Source: Methanomicrobium sp. W14 (GTDB lineage Archaea > Halobacteriota > Methanomicrobia > Methanomicrobiales > Methanomicrobiaceae). From it: a stretch of DNA of 64,000 nucleotides. Location of the stretch: assembly GCF_017875315.1 (NCBI RefSeq), contig NZ_JAGGMM010000002.1:248001-312000 (forward strand), written 5' to 3'. Numbering within the stretch: position 1 is the stretch's first letter; each line of letters begins with the position of its first letter. Both the position numbers and the translations under genes were made by a program. The notes below the pieces were generated by a model. It saw only the letters and a program-made list of their open reading frames with translations, was not told where the DNA came from and searched no databases. Positions 1 to 8,707 of this stretch are shown piece by piece.

Positions 1-998
1 CAATTCCTGCGGTTGACGCCGCAAAGCTCAGGATAGCTTACGAAAGCGGTGTAAGGGTCGTAAAACTTGCAGCCGAAAACATAAAGCCCTGCGATATTAT
101 AACGACAAAGTCTCTCAAAAATGCAATATCGGTTGATATGGCTCTTGGAGGCTCTACAAACACTGTTCTTCACTTAATGGCGGTTGCGCAGGAGGCCGGA
201 GTCCCCCTAAGCCTTGAGGACTTCACGAAAATCGGCGAGAGGGTTCCGCATATCTGCTCCATGCAACCGGGAGGCCCGCACTCTATGCAGACCTTTTACC
301 GTTCTGGCGGAGTCCCTGCCGTTTTAAGACAGATAAAAGGATTTCTTGAGGACAGCAACACGGTCTCCGGCAGGTCGGTCTACGAGATAGCCGACGGCGT
401 GAAGTACATTGACGAAAATGTAATCAGGAGCATTGATGATGCGGTCCACAAGGGCGGCGGTCTTAAGATCCTGAAAGGGTCTCTTGCGCCAGACGGCTCG
501 GTTATAAAATCGGCCGCCGTAATTGATGATATGTGGAAGCATTCCGGTCCCGCCCGTGTCTTTGACGGGGAAGACGAGGCTATGAAAACCATTCTTTCCG
601 GAGGCATAAAAGAGGGTGACGTCGTTGTAATCCGCTATGAAGGACCGAAAGGTGGTCCCGGAATGCCGGAGATGCTTTCACCTACTTCCGCTCTTATGGG
701 GCTTGGATATACGCGTGTCGCACTTGTCACGGACGGGAGGTTTTCAGGAGGTACAAGAGGTCCATGTATTGGGCATGTAGCTCCTGAGGCCGCCGTCGGA
801 GGCCCTATCGGCCTTGTCGAGGAAGGAGACATTATTTCAGTAGACCTGTACGAAAAAAAACTGGACCTTCTGGTTGACGAGTCAGAACTTTCCAGAAGAC
901 GGAGGACATGGGTGCCGAAAGACAAAAAGCTCAGGGGTGTTCTTGCAAGGTATGCAAGATATGCAGGCCAGGCGAACCGCGGTGCAGTCCCCGAATAA
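1..998 (+). CDS. ilvD: Dihydroxy-acid dehydratase, C-terminal part
   Basis: This enzyme dehydrates 2,3-dihydroxy-3-methylbutanoate and -pentanoate to the 2-oxo acids that precede valine and isoleucine. The reading frame is already open at base 3 and continues to the stop at 996-998, so about 331 C-terminal codons are present and the N-terminus, including the first iron-sulfur cysteine, lies outside the window. Visible family motifs are [36 protein letters not shown] and [13 protein letters not shown]. An ATG at 138 is internal and not the start. The family assignment is secure from these motifs. Confidence 0.95.
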   Translation, partial: IPAVDAAKLRIAYESGVRVVKLAAENIKPCDIITTKSLKNAISVDMALGGSTNTVLHLMAVAQEAGVPLSLEDFTKIGERVPHICSMQPGGPHSMQTFYRSGGVPAVLRQIKGFLEDSNTVSGRSVYEIADGVKYIDENVIRSIDDAVHKGGGLKILKGSLAPDGSVIKSAAVIDDMWKHSGPARVFDGEDEAMKTILSGGIKEGDVVVIRYEGPKGGPGMPEMLSPTSALMGLGYTRVALVTDGRFSGGTRGPCIGHVAPEAAVGGPIGLVEEGDIISVDLYEKKLDLLVDESELSRRRRTWVPKDKKLRGVLARYARYAGQANRGAVPE

Positions 999-1019
999 AA
1001 ATATATATTTTTGAAAAAA

Positions 1020-1199
1020 TCATATTTTATCGTTGTTCTGGGTAAATTCAATTTGTGTATGGCATTTTGGGCATGTAACTGTATAACGGCCGTTTTCTTT
1101 TGTATTGTCTTTTTCTGCATATTTTCCGGGGGTTTTATTTCTCTTTCCGAATTCTTCATAAAAGCCGGATGCAAGGATACCGGCCGGAAGAGCGAACAT
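1020..1199 (-). pseudogene. C-terminal remnant of a potassium channel
   Basis: On the minus strand a 59-codon frame starts MFALPAGILASGFYEEF and ends with a small zinc ribbon (TCPKCHTQIEF). The ALPAGILASGF stretch is the hallmark of the inner helix just after the selectivity filter in 6-TM/2-TM potassium channels, and such channels often end in a CPxC ribbon. The pore, filter and upstream helices are absent. Upstream in the same frame is only low-complexity basic sequence running towards the end of the zinc-ribbon gene. I infer a decayed channel gene that lost its 5' portion. Whether ATG 1199 is still translated is unknown. Confidence 0.6.
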
Positions 1200-1282
1200 T
1201 CTGCCTGAAACCTTTTTGCCTGCTTTTTCAGACTTTAAGTTACTGCTGCCTTTCCCCCTGGTAATGGATCTTCTGCCTGAAA
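1199..1282. repeat. 12-bp direct repeat next to channel remnant
   Basis: TTCTGCCTGAAA occurs at 1199-1210 and again at 1271-1282, 72 bp apart. The first copy coincides with the point where recognisable channel sequence begins. Such a repeat can mark a slippage or recombination junction, so it may be the scar of the event that truncated the channel gene. Confidence 0.5.
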
Positions 1283-1305
1283 AAATGAAATTTTTTAAAA
1301 ACCTT

Positions 1306-1578
1306 TTAACCGTGTCTCCAGCGTTTAAGTCCCGGGATAATCCTGAGATTTATCTCGTATGCCTGCTTGTAAGGCATTATCCCAAGTTTTTCGTATTTTT
1401 TTGCGCAGGATTCTATCATCTCTTCGGCAGTCATCTCAGGTTCGATGAATTTTCCCCTCATGTAGCAGTATGTACAAAAATACTGGGATTTTCCCCCGCT
1501 TTTTTCAGTGCCAAAGTCATCATGATTTTTCATAGGCATGCCACATGACTGGCAGATTATCTCTTCCTCGTCCTCCAT
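1306..1578 (-). CDS. Small putative zinc-ribbon protein
   Basis: About 90 residues. The N-terminal part carries CQSCGMPM and, after a spacer, YFCTYCYMRG, giving two C-x2-C pairs typical of the 'putative zinc ribbon' family (PF12674-like). The rest is predicted helical. An upstream ATG at 1713 would add a poorly conserved 45-residue segment. I chose ATG 1578 because GTGGAG precedes it by 6 bases and the family motif starts nearby. No catalytic residues are evident; a role in metal or nucleic acid binding is only a family-level guess. It sits just upstream of the potassium-channel remnant on the same strand. Confidence 0.7.
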   Translation of the reverse strand: MEDEEEIICQSCGMPMKNHDDFGTEKSGGKSQYFCTYCYMRGKFIEPEMTAEEMIESCAKKYEKLGIMPYKQAYEINLRIIPGLKRWRHG

Positions 1579-1846
1579 AAAAAACTCCACTTTCACCTTC
1601 TTTTGATCTACGAAATCAAAAATATTTTGATCGGTGGAATCGGTTGTATTAAGTAAAAATAAGTTTGCAGAACTGCATAATATCAAGAGTGTCGATTGTG
1701 CTTTTCTGTTCATATTATACCGTCTGCAATGCGGACTTATTGCCTGAACCTTCCGGTAACATATTTGATGCAGTTGGTTTTATACATACTATAGAATATA
1801 TATCATATAAGTTCCCATATGAAGTGTGATTTAACGTAAACTTTAC

Positions 1847-1862
1847 GGAGGTGTCAATAATT
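1847..1862 (+). promoter_or_regulatory. SD site overlapping the annotated GTG, pointing to an ATT start
   Basis: GGAGGTG occupies 1847-1853, so the GTG usually taken as start (1851) lies inside the ribosome-binding site itself. Eight bases after GGAGG comes ATT (1860), followed directly by a compact basic N-region and signal peptide. ATA at 1857 is the other candidate. The gerW-like gene at 48490 has the same layout (GAGGTG-tcagaa-ATG) with a normal ATG. Confidence 0.55.
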
Positions 1863-3161
1863 AAAGCGGAGAAAAAACGAAAACTTCTGCTTCTTGCAGG
1901 CGGCAGCGTACTTCTTGCCTCACCGGCATGTGCGGCGATATGCCCCAGGGGTATCGGAGAGTGTCCGTATCCGGGGAAATGCTTTTTGTTTGTCGATTCG
2001 GACGGAAACTCCCTGTGTGATTACACATCACAGAGTCCGGCACCTTCACCTTCAGGTACAGACTCTGCAACATTAGCCAGCAGCACTTCCGAAGCTTCAG
2101 GAGGAAAGCATGGCAGCCATTACAGCTCCGTCGTATCTTCATCTTCCGCGGATTCATCTTCAGCGTCGAATACGACCGCCGGCTCTTCCCCGGGTTCCGG
2201 ACTAAGCCCTCTGTTTTATACCGCGGCAGGACTTCTGGTCGCAGGTTTTGCAGTAATCTGCATATATTTTGCGATGAAACACCTTAAAAAAGTAAATCCT
2301 GAAATATACGGCAGAATTTTTATGTATGCAGGCTTTATTCCTATATTTCTGGCCCTTTTGATAATTCTTGACGATCCGGGTATGTTTGGGTTTTCAGGTA
2401 TTTTTGCAGACATTTCCGCTTCATATGCGGGAATCGTCTATATGTTCGGCGGAACTGTACTGATGGCGTTTTTGTGGATGAAAAACAGGCTTTCAAAGGA
2501 GGCGCTGATATCCGTCCTTATAGTTACCTCTGCTGCCGGTTTTATCCTGGTATTTCCCATTGCGCCTGACGGATTTTACAGTATTCATTCGTCGGTTACG
2601 GCACTTAGGTTTGCAGGACTTGGCTCTATCGGCCTTTTTGTACTTTTATTTATCTCGTTTGTCTCCGGGCGTGTGTTCTGCGGGCATATGTGCCCTGCCG
2701 GGGCACTCCAGGAGCTTTTGTCCCGCATCCCCGTAAAAAAGATAAAGATAGCTGACAGGCGTATACCAAATTATATAAGACTGTCCGTTTTTGTCCTTCT
2801 GCTGGCAGGAGCGTATTTCTCGTATGATATATTCATGAATATAGGCGTATCATACTTTTTTGCACTTATTTTTACTGCTTCCGCATGGATTTTTGTTTTA
2901 GTCCTTGCAGCGTCAGTCTTTGTATACAGGCCGTTTTGTACATTTTTATGCCCGTTTGGTCTGTTTTTCTCGGTTTTTTCATACTTCGGTCGTATGGGGC
3001 TGAAAAGGACCGACAAGTGCATTGAATGCAGAAAATGCGAGAAAATCTGCCCTACATGTACGGCAGGAAGAGATGACAGCAGATCAGAGTGCTATCTTTG
3101 CGGGAGGTGCATAGAGAAATGCCCGGTTGACGGGGCAATTGTCTACGGGAGAAGAGTATAA
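1851..3161 (+). CDS. Membrane-bound polyferredoxin, NapH-like
   Basis: About 436 residues. Order: basic N-terminus and signal peptide (about 1-28), a short Cys-containing segment, a Ser/Thr-rich linker (about 60-115), then about six membrane helices. Two cysteine clusters typical of NapH/NosR-type proteins, CGHMCPAGAL (about residue 277) and CTFLCPFGLFF (about 363), flank membrane helices. The C-terminus holds two [4Fe-4S] ferredoxin motifs (CIECRKCEKICP and CYLCGRCIEKCP). This architecture suggests electron transfer between membrane and cytoplasm; partner and substrate are unknown. The start is unusual (see SD entry): GTG 1851 or, more likely, ATT 1860. It ends 7 bp from the convergent gene at 3169. 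Confidence 0.85.
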   Translation: MSIIKAEKKRKLLLLAGGSVLLASPACAAICPRGIGECPYPGKCFLFVDSDGNSLCDYTSQSPAPSPSGTDSATLASSTSEASGGKHGSHYSSVVSSSSADSSSASNTTAGSSPGSGLSPLFYTAAGLLVAGFAVICIYFAMKHLKKVNPEIYGRIFMYAGFIPIFLALLIILDDPGMFGFSGIFADISASYAGIVYMFGGTVLMAFLWMKNRLSKEALISVLIVTSAAGFILVFPIAPDGFYSIHSSVTALRFAGLGSIGLFVLLFISFVSGRVFCGHMCPAGALQELLSRIPVKKIKIADRRIPNYIRLSVFVLLLAGAYFSYDIFMNIGVSYFFALIFTASAWIFVLVLAASVFVYRPFCTFLCPFGLFFSVFSYFGRMGLKRTDKCIECRKCEKICPTCTAGRDDSRSECYLCGRCIEKCPVDGAIVYGRRV

Positions 3162-3168
3162 GACCCGT

Positions 3169-3891
3169 TCATTCCTTTTTTTTTAGTACAGTAACAACGC
3201 CGTGACATGTACAGGCAGTGCCTATAATTACATTTTTTTCATTTCGAACGAGATTTGCAGCATTTACCAGGTCAGGGCATTTTATATATCCAAGGCCGGG
3301 CCCAAGCTGCCTGCTTTGAATAATAACCGCTTTAAAACCCGGTTCCGGACAGCAGCGTAAAAGAAGGTTTTGAAGCGTCTTCCAGAGAGGTGTCTCTCTT
3401 TTTTTACCCGTAACCGGGCATATGGCAGGTGCGGGACATACCGGACTGCACGGTTTTTCATGGTTTAGCGTGCAGTAAATGTCAGCCTTGTTTCTCCCGG
3501 AAATGATGTCTTCACCGATTGCCCCCGTTATTCTGTCAGCCCCTTCAGGGTAAGGCTCAAAACCACAGATATAAGATATTATACCTGCCGGGACGTGAAC
3601 AGGAGCGGTTGGAAAAACCCTGTCAAAGGGCATTTCATCCATTCTGCCTGCGTTGAAAATGATTTCGGCGGCTGCATCCGTTCCTCCCCGGATAAAAATA
3701 TACTCGGTCACGTGTGTTTCGGGAAATACGGTATATTCCAACGGCTTTTCAGTGTCAGTTTCAGGAATTTCGTATTTTTTCCGGACTGTGCAGTCAGGGT
3801 CTTCGTCAATAATTATTGCAGACCTTTTGTCCTTTCTTGTCCTTTCAAAGGCCGAAAGTCCGTATTTCCCTCCGCCTATTATTATGTCCAC
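3169..3891 (-). CDS. Conserved hypothetical protein with central cysteine cluster
   Basis: 240 residues starting at GTG 3891. The N-terminus (MDIIIGGGKYGLSAFERTR, then IIIDEDPDC) looks like a Rossmann-type nucleotide-binding beta-alpha-beta unit, similar in shape to TrkA-N domains, but this is a resemblance only. A central segment holds several cysteines (CTLNHEKPCSPVCPAPAICP), and the C-terminal part has GTACTCHGVV. I do not recognise a characterised family. Cysteine spacing could allow metal binding. It converges on the polyferredoxin gene and no SD is evident, so the transcript may be leaderless. Confidence 0.6.
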   Translation of the reverse strand: MDIIIGGGKYGLSAFERTRKDKRSAIIIDEDPDCTVRKKYEIPETDTEKPLEYTVFPETHVTEYIFIRGGTDAAAEIIFNAGRMDEMPFDRVFPTAPVHVPAGIISYICGFEPYPEGADRITGAIGEDIISGRNKADIYCTLNHEKPCSPVCPAPAICPVTGKKRETPLWKTLQNLLLRCCPEPGFKAVIIQSRQLGPGLGYIKCPDLVNAANLVRNEKNVIIGTACTCHGVVTVLKKKE

Positions 3892-3963
3892 TTTTTTTCA
3901 CGCCTTTTTGCTCATTTTCTTTTGTGGGTGATGGCTTTTGAGGCTTTTAGTTTATAATTAAGT

Positions 3964-4638
3964 CTAGTCTATAAGAAGAAGCGCCATAATGTCCGGACTT
4001 TCCACAAACGGGAATTTAATCGGCATGCCTGCGTTTTCCGAGGTCTTCTTCATGTTGACACCCATTGCATGCTCGGGGATTCTTGCCAGGCTCGGGTACC
4101 TGCAGACGCCGCCTTTGATGTTGCATTCCCTGCACAGTCTGCAAGAGTCATTTGCAAGTGCAATTGCGAGGGTATACCCATTGTTGAACGCTTTTTTTTC
4201 AAGCTCAAGCATTGCCGGGAGTATGTGCATGCTTTCCTCTCCGTACTCTTTCCAGAAGTTTTCAGCTCTCTCCTTTTTTTCTCCATCCAGGTCAGGGTCG
4301 AGCCAGTTTTTGTATATCGACATTACCGTTCCCGAATCAACGTTTGCCGATACTCCAAACTTTACAAGAAGTGCGTAAGAATATTCCCCGGCGATTTTCC
4401 TGAATTCGTCAGGAGTCGGGACGTTGGGAGGGCACATAAGTTTTCTGCCGTAGTTTATGCAGCCTGACCTGCATTTGAGGGCTACCCGGTTTTCTACTAC
4501 TATATATGACGCAGGAATAACCTTTGCTTCTTTTGCGCCAAGTTCAAGCGCCTCTTCTACGAGAAAATTGAATTTGTCTTTTTCATCTTTTTTGGATTCC
4601 ACCTTAAAAGACACCTCTTCTTTTATAGGACTATTCAT
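3964..4638 (-). CDS. DUF2284 putative metal-binding protein
   Basis: 224 residues. Cysteine pattern CRSGCINYGRKLMCPPNVPTP in the first third and CRLCRECNIKGGVCRYP later match DUF2284 (COG5423), a family of predicted metal-binding proteins common in methanogens and clostridia. The eight or so cysteines probably hold a cluster or zinc. The substrate is not known. The start ATG at 4638 gives a charged, presumably flexible N-terminus. The gene is divergent from the acetyltransferase at 4740, and the roughly 100-bp gap is AT-rich and should hold both promoters. Confidence 0.8.
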   Translation of the reverse strand: MNSPIKEEVSFKVESKKDEKDKFNFLVEEALELGAKEAKVIPASYIVVENRVALKCRSGCINYGRKLMCPPNVPTPDEFRKIAGEYSYALLVKFGVSANVDSGTVMSIYKNWLDPDLDGEKKERAENFWKEYGEESMHILPAMLELEKKAFNNGYTLAIALANDSCRLCRECNIKGGVCRYPSLARIPEHAMGVNMKKTSENAGMPIKFPFVESPDIMALLLID

Positions 4639-4739
4639 TCTGGTTAAAATAATAATGCATTAATGCAATTTATCCGGTTTTGTACCAGGAACTATATTTA
4701 CATAAAATTTTATTAAAGTTTATGCAAAATAGATACAAT

Positions 4740-5201
4740 ATGCCTGAATTAGAGATAAATAAAATAACTGAAGACAATTTCCCGGTATTTGTGTCTCTGA
4801 TAGAAAAACTTGCAGAGTATGAAAACCTGACGCCACCTGATGAAGACGCAAAAAAAAGCCTATTTAAGGACGCATTCTCGGAAAATCCACGTTATAATGC
4901 ATACCTTGCATATCAGGACGAAACACCGGTAGGCTATATAATTTTTTACCTGACTTACTCAACGTTTCTTGCGAAACCTGTTTTATACCTCGAGGATATT
5001 TTTGTTCCCGAGGAATACAGAAAGAAGGGTATAGGAAAGGTTCTCTTTGAATTCTGCCGTGAAGAGGCGAAAAAAAACGGCTGCTGTCGTATGGAGTGGA
5101 ATGTCCTTGCATGGAACGAGCCTTCGATAAAGTTTTACGAGAGGATGGGAGGAGTCATGCAGGACTGGTACCTTTACAGGATTGAAGGGGAAAATCTCTG
5201 A
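4740..5201 (+). CDS. GNAT-family N-acetyltransferase
   Basis: About 153 residues. It has the GNAT fold signature: a beta strand ending LYLEDIFVPEEYR, the acetyl-CoA pyrophosphate loop RKKGIGKVL, and a C-terminal EWNVLAWNEPSIKFYERMGG segment, which places it near the diamine/thialysine N-acetyltransferase branch. That substrate is an inference. ATG codons at 4680 and 4722 are also in frame; I chose 4740 because the conserved domain begins with MPELEINKITEDNFP and the region before it is promoter-like AT-rich sequence. No SD is present. Confidence 0.85.
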   Translation: MPELEINKITEDNFPVFVSLIEKLAEYENLTPPDEDAKKSLFKDAFSENPRYNAYLAYQDETPVGYIIFYLTYSTFLAKPVLYLEDIFVPEEYRKKGIGKVLFEFCREEAKKNGCCRMEWNVLAWNEPSIKFYERMGGVMQDWYLYRIEGENL

Positions 5202-5396
5202 ATGTAAAACTCAGAAATTTTATGCCGGTTTTATTAAATTTCAATCCGTGATTTTCAACTTTTAAAGCAGGTCCGCTGTATTTTTCCGTTTCACTTCTTT
5301 TGACTCCCGTAAAAAATGTTTAGTCTTTTATTTCTGTGGCGTAATGATTAAATCATAGGCGCTTTTATATATCTGCTATATCCGGGGGGTAATAAA

Positions 5397-6434
5397 ATGG
5401 GAATGAACGTTAATTCAGGAGACCTTTTGAAATGGGCAAATGATGGCAGTACAATGCCCGGCAGAATCTGGAAAATGATGTATGACGCTTTTATGGACCC
5501 TGTATTGATTCTTTCCACCGAAGGGGTTATACTGGCATGCAACAAAGCTTCGGAAATATTTCTGGACCTGAAGCCTGAGGAAATAATAGGAAATTACTGC
5601 TATAAAATTGTACATAATTCCGATAATTTTACACAAGACTGTCCTCTTCTAAAGTCACTTAAATCAAAAAAGCGTGAAAGTTACAGGCTCGTTATTAATG
5701 AAAGATGGTACCAGATGGTGGTCGACCCGCTTATAAACGAAAATGGTGAGGTTATAGGAGCCGTTCACTTGATATCGGACATCAACGACATCGTATCTTT
5801 AAACGCAAGTGAAAAAAATCTCCTTGGAATAATTGAAAATTCCCAGGAGGCTATAGGTGAATTCTCTTTTGACGGAATTATCGATTACTGGAACAGGGGC
5901 GCCGAAGAGATTCTCGGGTATAAGAAAGAGGAGATTATCGGTAAAAAAGTTGATGTACTGATCTTAAAGGAGAGGATGTTTCATTATTACGAAGTACTTG
6001 AGACTGTAAAAAAGAAAAAGAAAGTTGAAAGGTTTGATACCAGGATAATTACGAAAAGCGGTCAAAAAAAAGAGGTTTCAATTGGTATACAACCCGTTTT
6101 TGACGAATTCGGTGAACCGAAGGCGATTTCTTTTATGGCGTATGACCTCTCGCCGCAGAAAATGGCTGAGCGTGAACTTTTGTTCTTTGCGGCAGAAAGC
6201 GCAATGAGACTCAAAAAACCTGTCGAGATCATTAAAAATAATCTTGAGGATATAAGGGATTTGTTTTCTTCAGGGGATCTTTCAACAGGAGATGTGGAAT
6301 CAATAATTAATGTACAGGTCAAAAGTGCAGAACAAATCCTTGAGAACCTCCGGGAGCTCCATAACAACCTTTCAAAACTTGAAAATATCATACCTGCCGA
6401 TTATTCTGAATTCCTCCGGGAGAAGAGGGATTAG
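5397..6434 (+). CDS. PAS-domain sensor protein without kinase domain
   Basis: 345 residues, soluble. PAS 1 spans about 25-130 (DAFMDPVLILSTEGVILACN), PAS 2 about 138-255 (ENSQEAIGEFSFDGII, then AISFMAYDLSPQKMAERE). The last 85 residues form a helical segment (LRLKKPVEII-like) that resembles a degenerate dimerisation helix; there is no ATPase domain. GGGGGGT at 5384-5390 lies 6 bases before the ATG, and a TATA-like TTTTATATA is at 5363-5371. The next gene starts 3 bp after the stop, so the two are cotranscribed and the partner is probably the output protein. Confidence 0.8.
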   Translation: MGMNVNSGDLLKWANDGSTMPGRIWKMMYDAFMDPVLILSTEGVILACNKASEIFLDLKPEEIIGNYCYKIVHNSDNFTQDCPLLKSLKSKKRESYRLVINERWYQMVVDPLINENGEVIGAVHLISDINDIVSLNASEKNLLGIIENSQEAIGEFSFDGIIDYWNRGAEEILGYKKEEIIGKKVDVLILKERMFHYYEVLETVKKKKKVERFDTRIITKSGQKKEVSIGIQPVFDEFGEPKAISFMAYDLSPQKMAERELLFFAAESAMRLKKPVEIIKNNLEDIRDLFSSGDLSTGDVESIINVQVKSAEQILENLRELHNNLSKLENIIPADYSEFLREKRD

Positions 6435-6437
6435 GGG

Positions 6438-6986
6438 ATGAATTTCGTGATTAGTGAAGATCAGGACCCAAAAATTGTTTTGTGTATGTCTGATCCCGGA
6501 AAACTGAAGAACGATAATATAGAAATTATTAAAAAAGCCCAGGATGCAGGGTATCTGGCAGTAGTAATAACTGTAAACTTTCCGTCATCGGTTCTTGAAA
6601 AACTGTATATTAAAAACGGAGCTTCAAAGGAAAAAATTTATTTCATTGATGCAGTATCAAAATTTTCCATGGGATCAAATGCCCAGGAAAACGATCATAT
6701 CACTTATCTAAAAAATCCCTCAGATCTTACTGCTTTAAGCATAGTTTTTTCGGAATTCCTGAAAAAAAATAATGACAAAAACATTTTTGTGATTCTTGAT
6801 TCAATCAGTTCGATGCTGATATATATTCAGTCCATAAAAGTTCTGCAATACCTGCATTTTGTATCAAACGGGTTGAGGCAGACCGGCAAGAATGCAGTTT
6901 TTCTGGCAATCGAAAACGGTCTCGAGCCTATGTTTTATTCCCAGATTTTATCTATCGTGGATGAGGTGATAAAAGAAGAAGGATGA
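6438..6986 (+). CDS. KaiC/RecA-like protein lacking the P-loop
   Basis: 182 residues. The fold resembles the archaeal KaiC/RAD55-like and DUF7504-type proteins. A hydrophobic strand ending in Asp (NIFVILDSISSMLIY) sits where Walker B would be, followed by LHFVSNGLRQTGKNAVFLAIE. The first strand (KIVLCMSDPGKL) has no GxxxxGK[ST] P-loop, so nucleotide hydrolysis is unlikely. It follows the PAS gene by 3 bp, and the pairing suggests that it receives the PAS signal by protein contact. Function is inferred from architecture only. Confidence 0.6.
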   Translation: MNFVISEDQDPKIVLCMSDPGKLKNDNIEIIKKAQDAGYLAVVITVNFPSSVLEKLYIKNGASKEKIYFIDAVSKFSMGSNAQENDHITYLKNPSDLTALSIVFSEFLKKNNDKNIFVILDSISSMLIYIQSIKVLQYLHFVSNGLRQTGKNAVFLAIENGLEPMFYSQILSIVDEVIKEEG

Positions 6987-7106
6987 AATCTTCATTTATT
7001 TTTGCTTCAAGGATTATTGGGGATATTTTTAGAAATTTTAAGTTTTTGGATTTAATGGCATACTCTTTAAAATTTTCATCTCATGGGTGTTACGTTTGAA
7101 AAGAAA

Positions 7107-7116
7107 TTTATATAAT
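7107..7116 (+). promoter_or_regulatory. TATA box of the MFS gene
   Basis: TTTATATAAT is centred about 28 bases before ATG 7139, the distance expected between an archaeal TATA box and the transcription start. No SD lies between. The transcript is therefore probably leaderless. Confidence 0.55.
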
Positions 7117-7138
7117 AGGTAAACCGAAAGAGTAGATA

Positions 7139-8638
7139 ATGGTCTCATCTGCCGGAAAGACAAAAAACGAAAATTACGGTCTTTTGATCCTTGCAATATC
7201 GCTTGCAACCTTCATGTCCGCAATCGACGCAACGATTGTCAACATCGCACTTCCTACCATATCCGAATCTTTCAATATCTCTTCGAGTTCCGTAAGCTGG
7301 GTTGCAACAGCCTACCTTCTTGTAATGGCAGGGTGTGTTTTGATATTCGGAAAAATTTCGGATATCATCGGTTTTAAAAAAGTTTTTCTGGCCGGATTTC
7401 TTGTCTTTACAACCGGTTCCTTTGCCTGCGGTTTCATCCCAGACATCCTGAACTCTTTTTATTCGCTGATTGTCTCAAGAGGGTTTCAGGGCATAGGAGG
7501 TGCGATGATAACCGCAATCGCACCTGCGATGGTTACGGCCTTTATTCCACTTGAAAGGAAAGCGAAGGCAATGGGAATTATTATGACCATATCAGCCCTC
7601 GGAACGGCAATAGGCCCTACAATCGGAGGTATTCTGACACAGTACCTCTCGTGGAACTGGATATTTTACATAAACGTGCCGGTCGGAATTGTTGCAATAC
7701 TCCTGGGTTCTAAGGTGATACCTTCACGTTTAACAGGAGATAAAAAAGACCTGAAAGGATTTGACAGTTCAGGTGCTGCACTTATATTCATAGGTCTTGC
7801 TACACTTCTGTTTGCGATGTCGGAAGGGCAGACTTTAGGGTGGACAAACCCTGCAATAATTGCGTCTTTTGCAGTAGCCGCAATATCCCTCTGCGGCTTT
7901 GCATGGAATGAACTCCACAGGACTGAGCCTCTTTTGGAGCTTAGGCTTTTCAAAAGCAAAAATTTTGTCGCATTAAACCTTATTATGGCGCTTTTGTTCC
8001 TGAGTTTTGCAGGAATAAACTATCTCCTGCCGTTTTACCTGGAATATGTACAGGGCTACGATTCCTCGACTGCAGGTATTATCCTGACTTCGCTTTCATT
8101 TGCGATGATGATATCAGGACTTCTTGCCGGTGTCCTTTACAATAAAATCGGCGGGAAAATCCTGTGTATCCTGGCTGCTGCAATCACAACTCTCGGGTAT
8201 TTCATGATAACCCACCTTCACAGCGACACGACCACCGCATTCGTGATAGCATGTCTCGTCGTCATAGGCCTGGGCCTAGGGTTTATGGTCACTCCGAACT
8301 CGAACCTTATCCTGAACTCGGTTGCCAGAAAATACCAGGGGATGGTCTCAAGCCTGACAGGTCTTGAGAGGTTTGCACCGATGACAATCGGCATTGCGAT
8401 ATTCAATATAGTCTTCATCCAGGGGATGCTTGCAGTTGCAACCCGCAGGGGAGTAACACAGGAGGCTCCTGTCAACATAAAGCTTGACGTAATCTCGTCA
8501 GGATTCGACCTTGCATTCTTCTTCGCGTTTCTGGTCGCAATAGTTATCCTTGTACTTACGCTTGTCATAAAACAGGAGGTTCACCCCGATTACCTGAACG
8601 AAAACGAAGAAGACAAAGTGTCTGCCGAAATTATGTGA
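7139..8638 (+). CDS. MFS drug exporter, DHA2 (14-TM) family
   Basis: 499 residues with 14 predicted membrane helices, the size of EmrB/QacA-type proton-coupled exporters. Family motifs seen: the helix 1 motif LDAT-like (SAIDATIVNIALPTI), the helix 2-3 loop GKISDIIGFKKVF (motif A), and motif C-like ALGTAIGPTIGGIL in helix 5. Likely role: export of hydrophobic or cationic compounds across the cell membrane; the substrate cannot be read from sequence. It is monocistronic, followed by a convergent lipoprotein hydrolase. The leaderless promoter is listed separately. Confidence 0.9.
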   Translation: MVSSAGKTKNENYGLLILAISLATFMSAIDATIVNIALPTISESFNISSSSVSWVATAYLLVMAGCVLIFGKISDIIGFKKVFLAGFLVFTTGSFACGFIPDILNSFYSLIVSRGFQGIGGAMITAIAPAMVTAFIPLERKAKAMGIIMTISALGTAIGPTIGGILTQYLSWNWIFYINVPVGIVAILLGSKVIPSRLTGDKKDLKGFDSSGAALIFIGLATLLFAMSEGQTLGWTNPAIIASFAVAAISLCGFAWNELHRTEPLLELRLFKSKNFVALNLIMALLFLSFAGINYLLPFYLEYVQGYDSSTAGIILTSLSFAMMISGLLAGVLYNKIGGKILCILAAAITTLGYFMITHLHSDTTTAFVIACLVVIGLGLGFMVTPNSNLILNSVARKYQGMVSSLTGLERFAPMTIGIAIFNIVFIQGMLAVATRRGVTQEAPVNIKLDVISSGFDLAFFFAFLVAIVILVLTLVIKQEVHPDYLNENEEDKVSAEIM

Positions 8639-8707
8639 ATTACCGGCCAAAAAGACAAAAAGCGATACAGAAAAGTAAAAAAGGAAAATAAAACTTTTTT
8701 TTAAAAA

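Noticed and set aside
635-1174. 179-codon minus-strand frame
   Set aside because: It is a shadow of ilvD extended into the channel remnant in the wrong frame.
1216-1548. 110-codon plus-strand frame
   Set aside because: It is antisense to the zinc-ribbon gene and channel remnant, with no SD and improbable composition.
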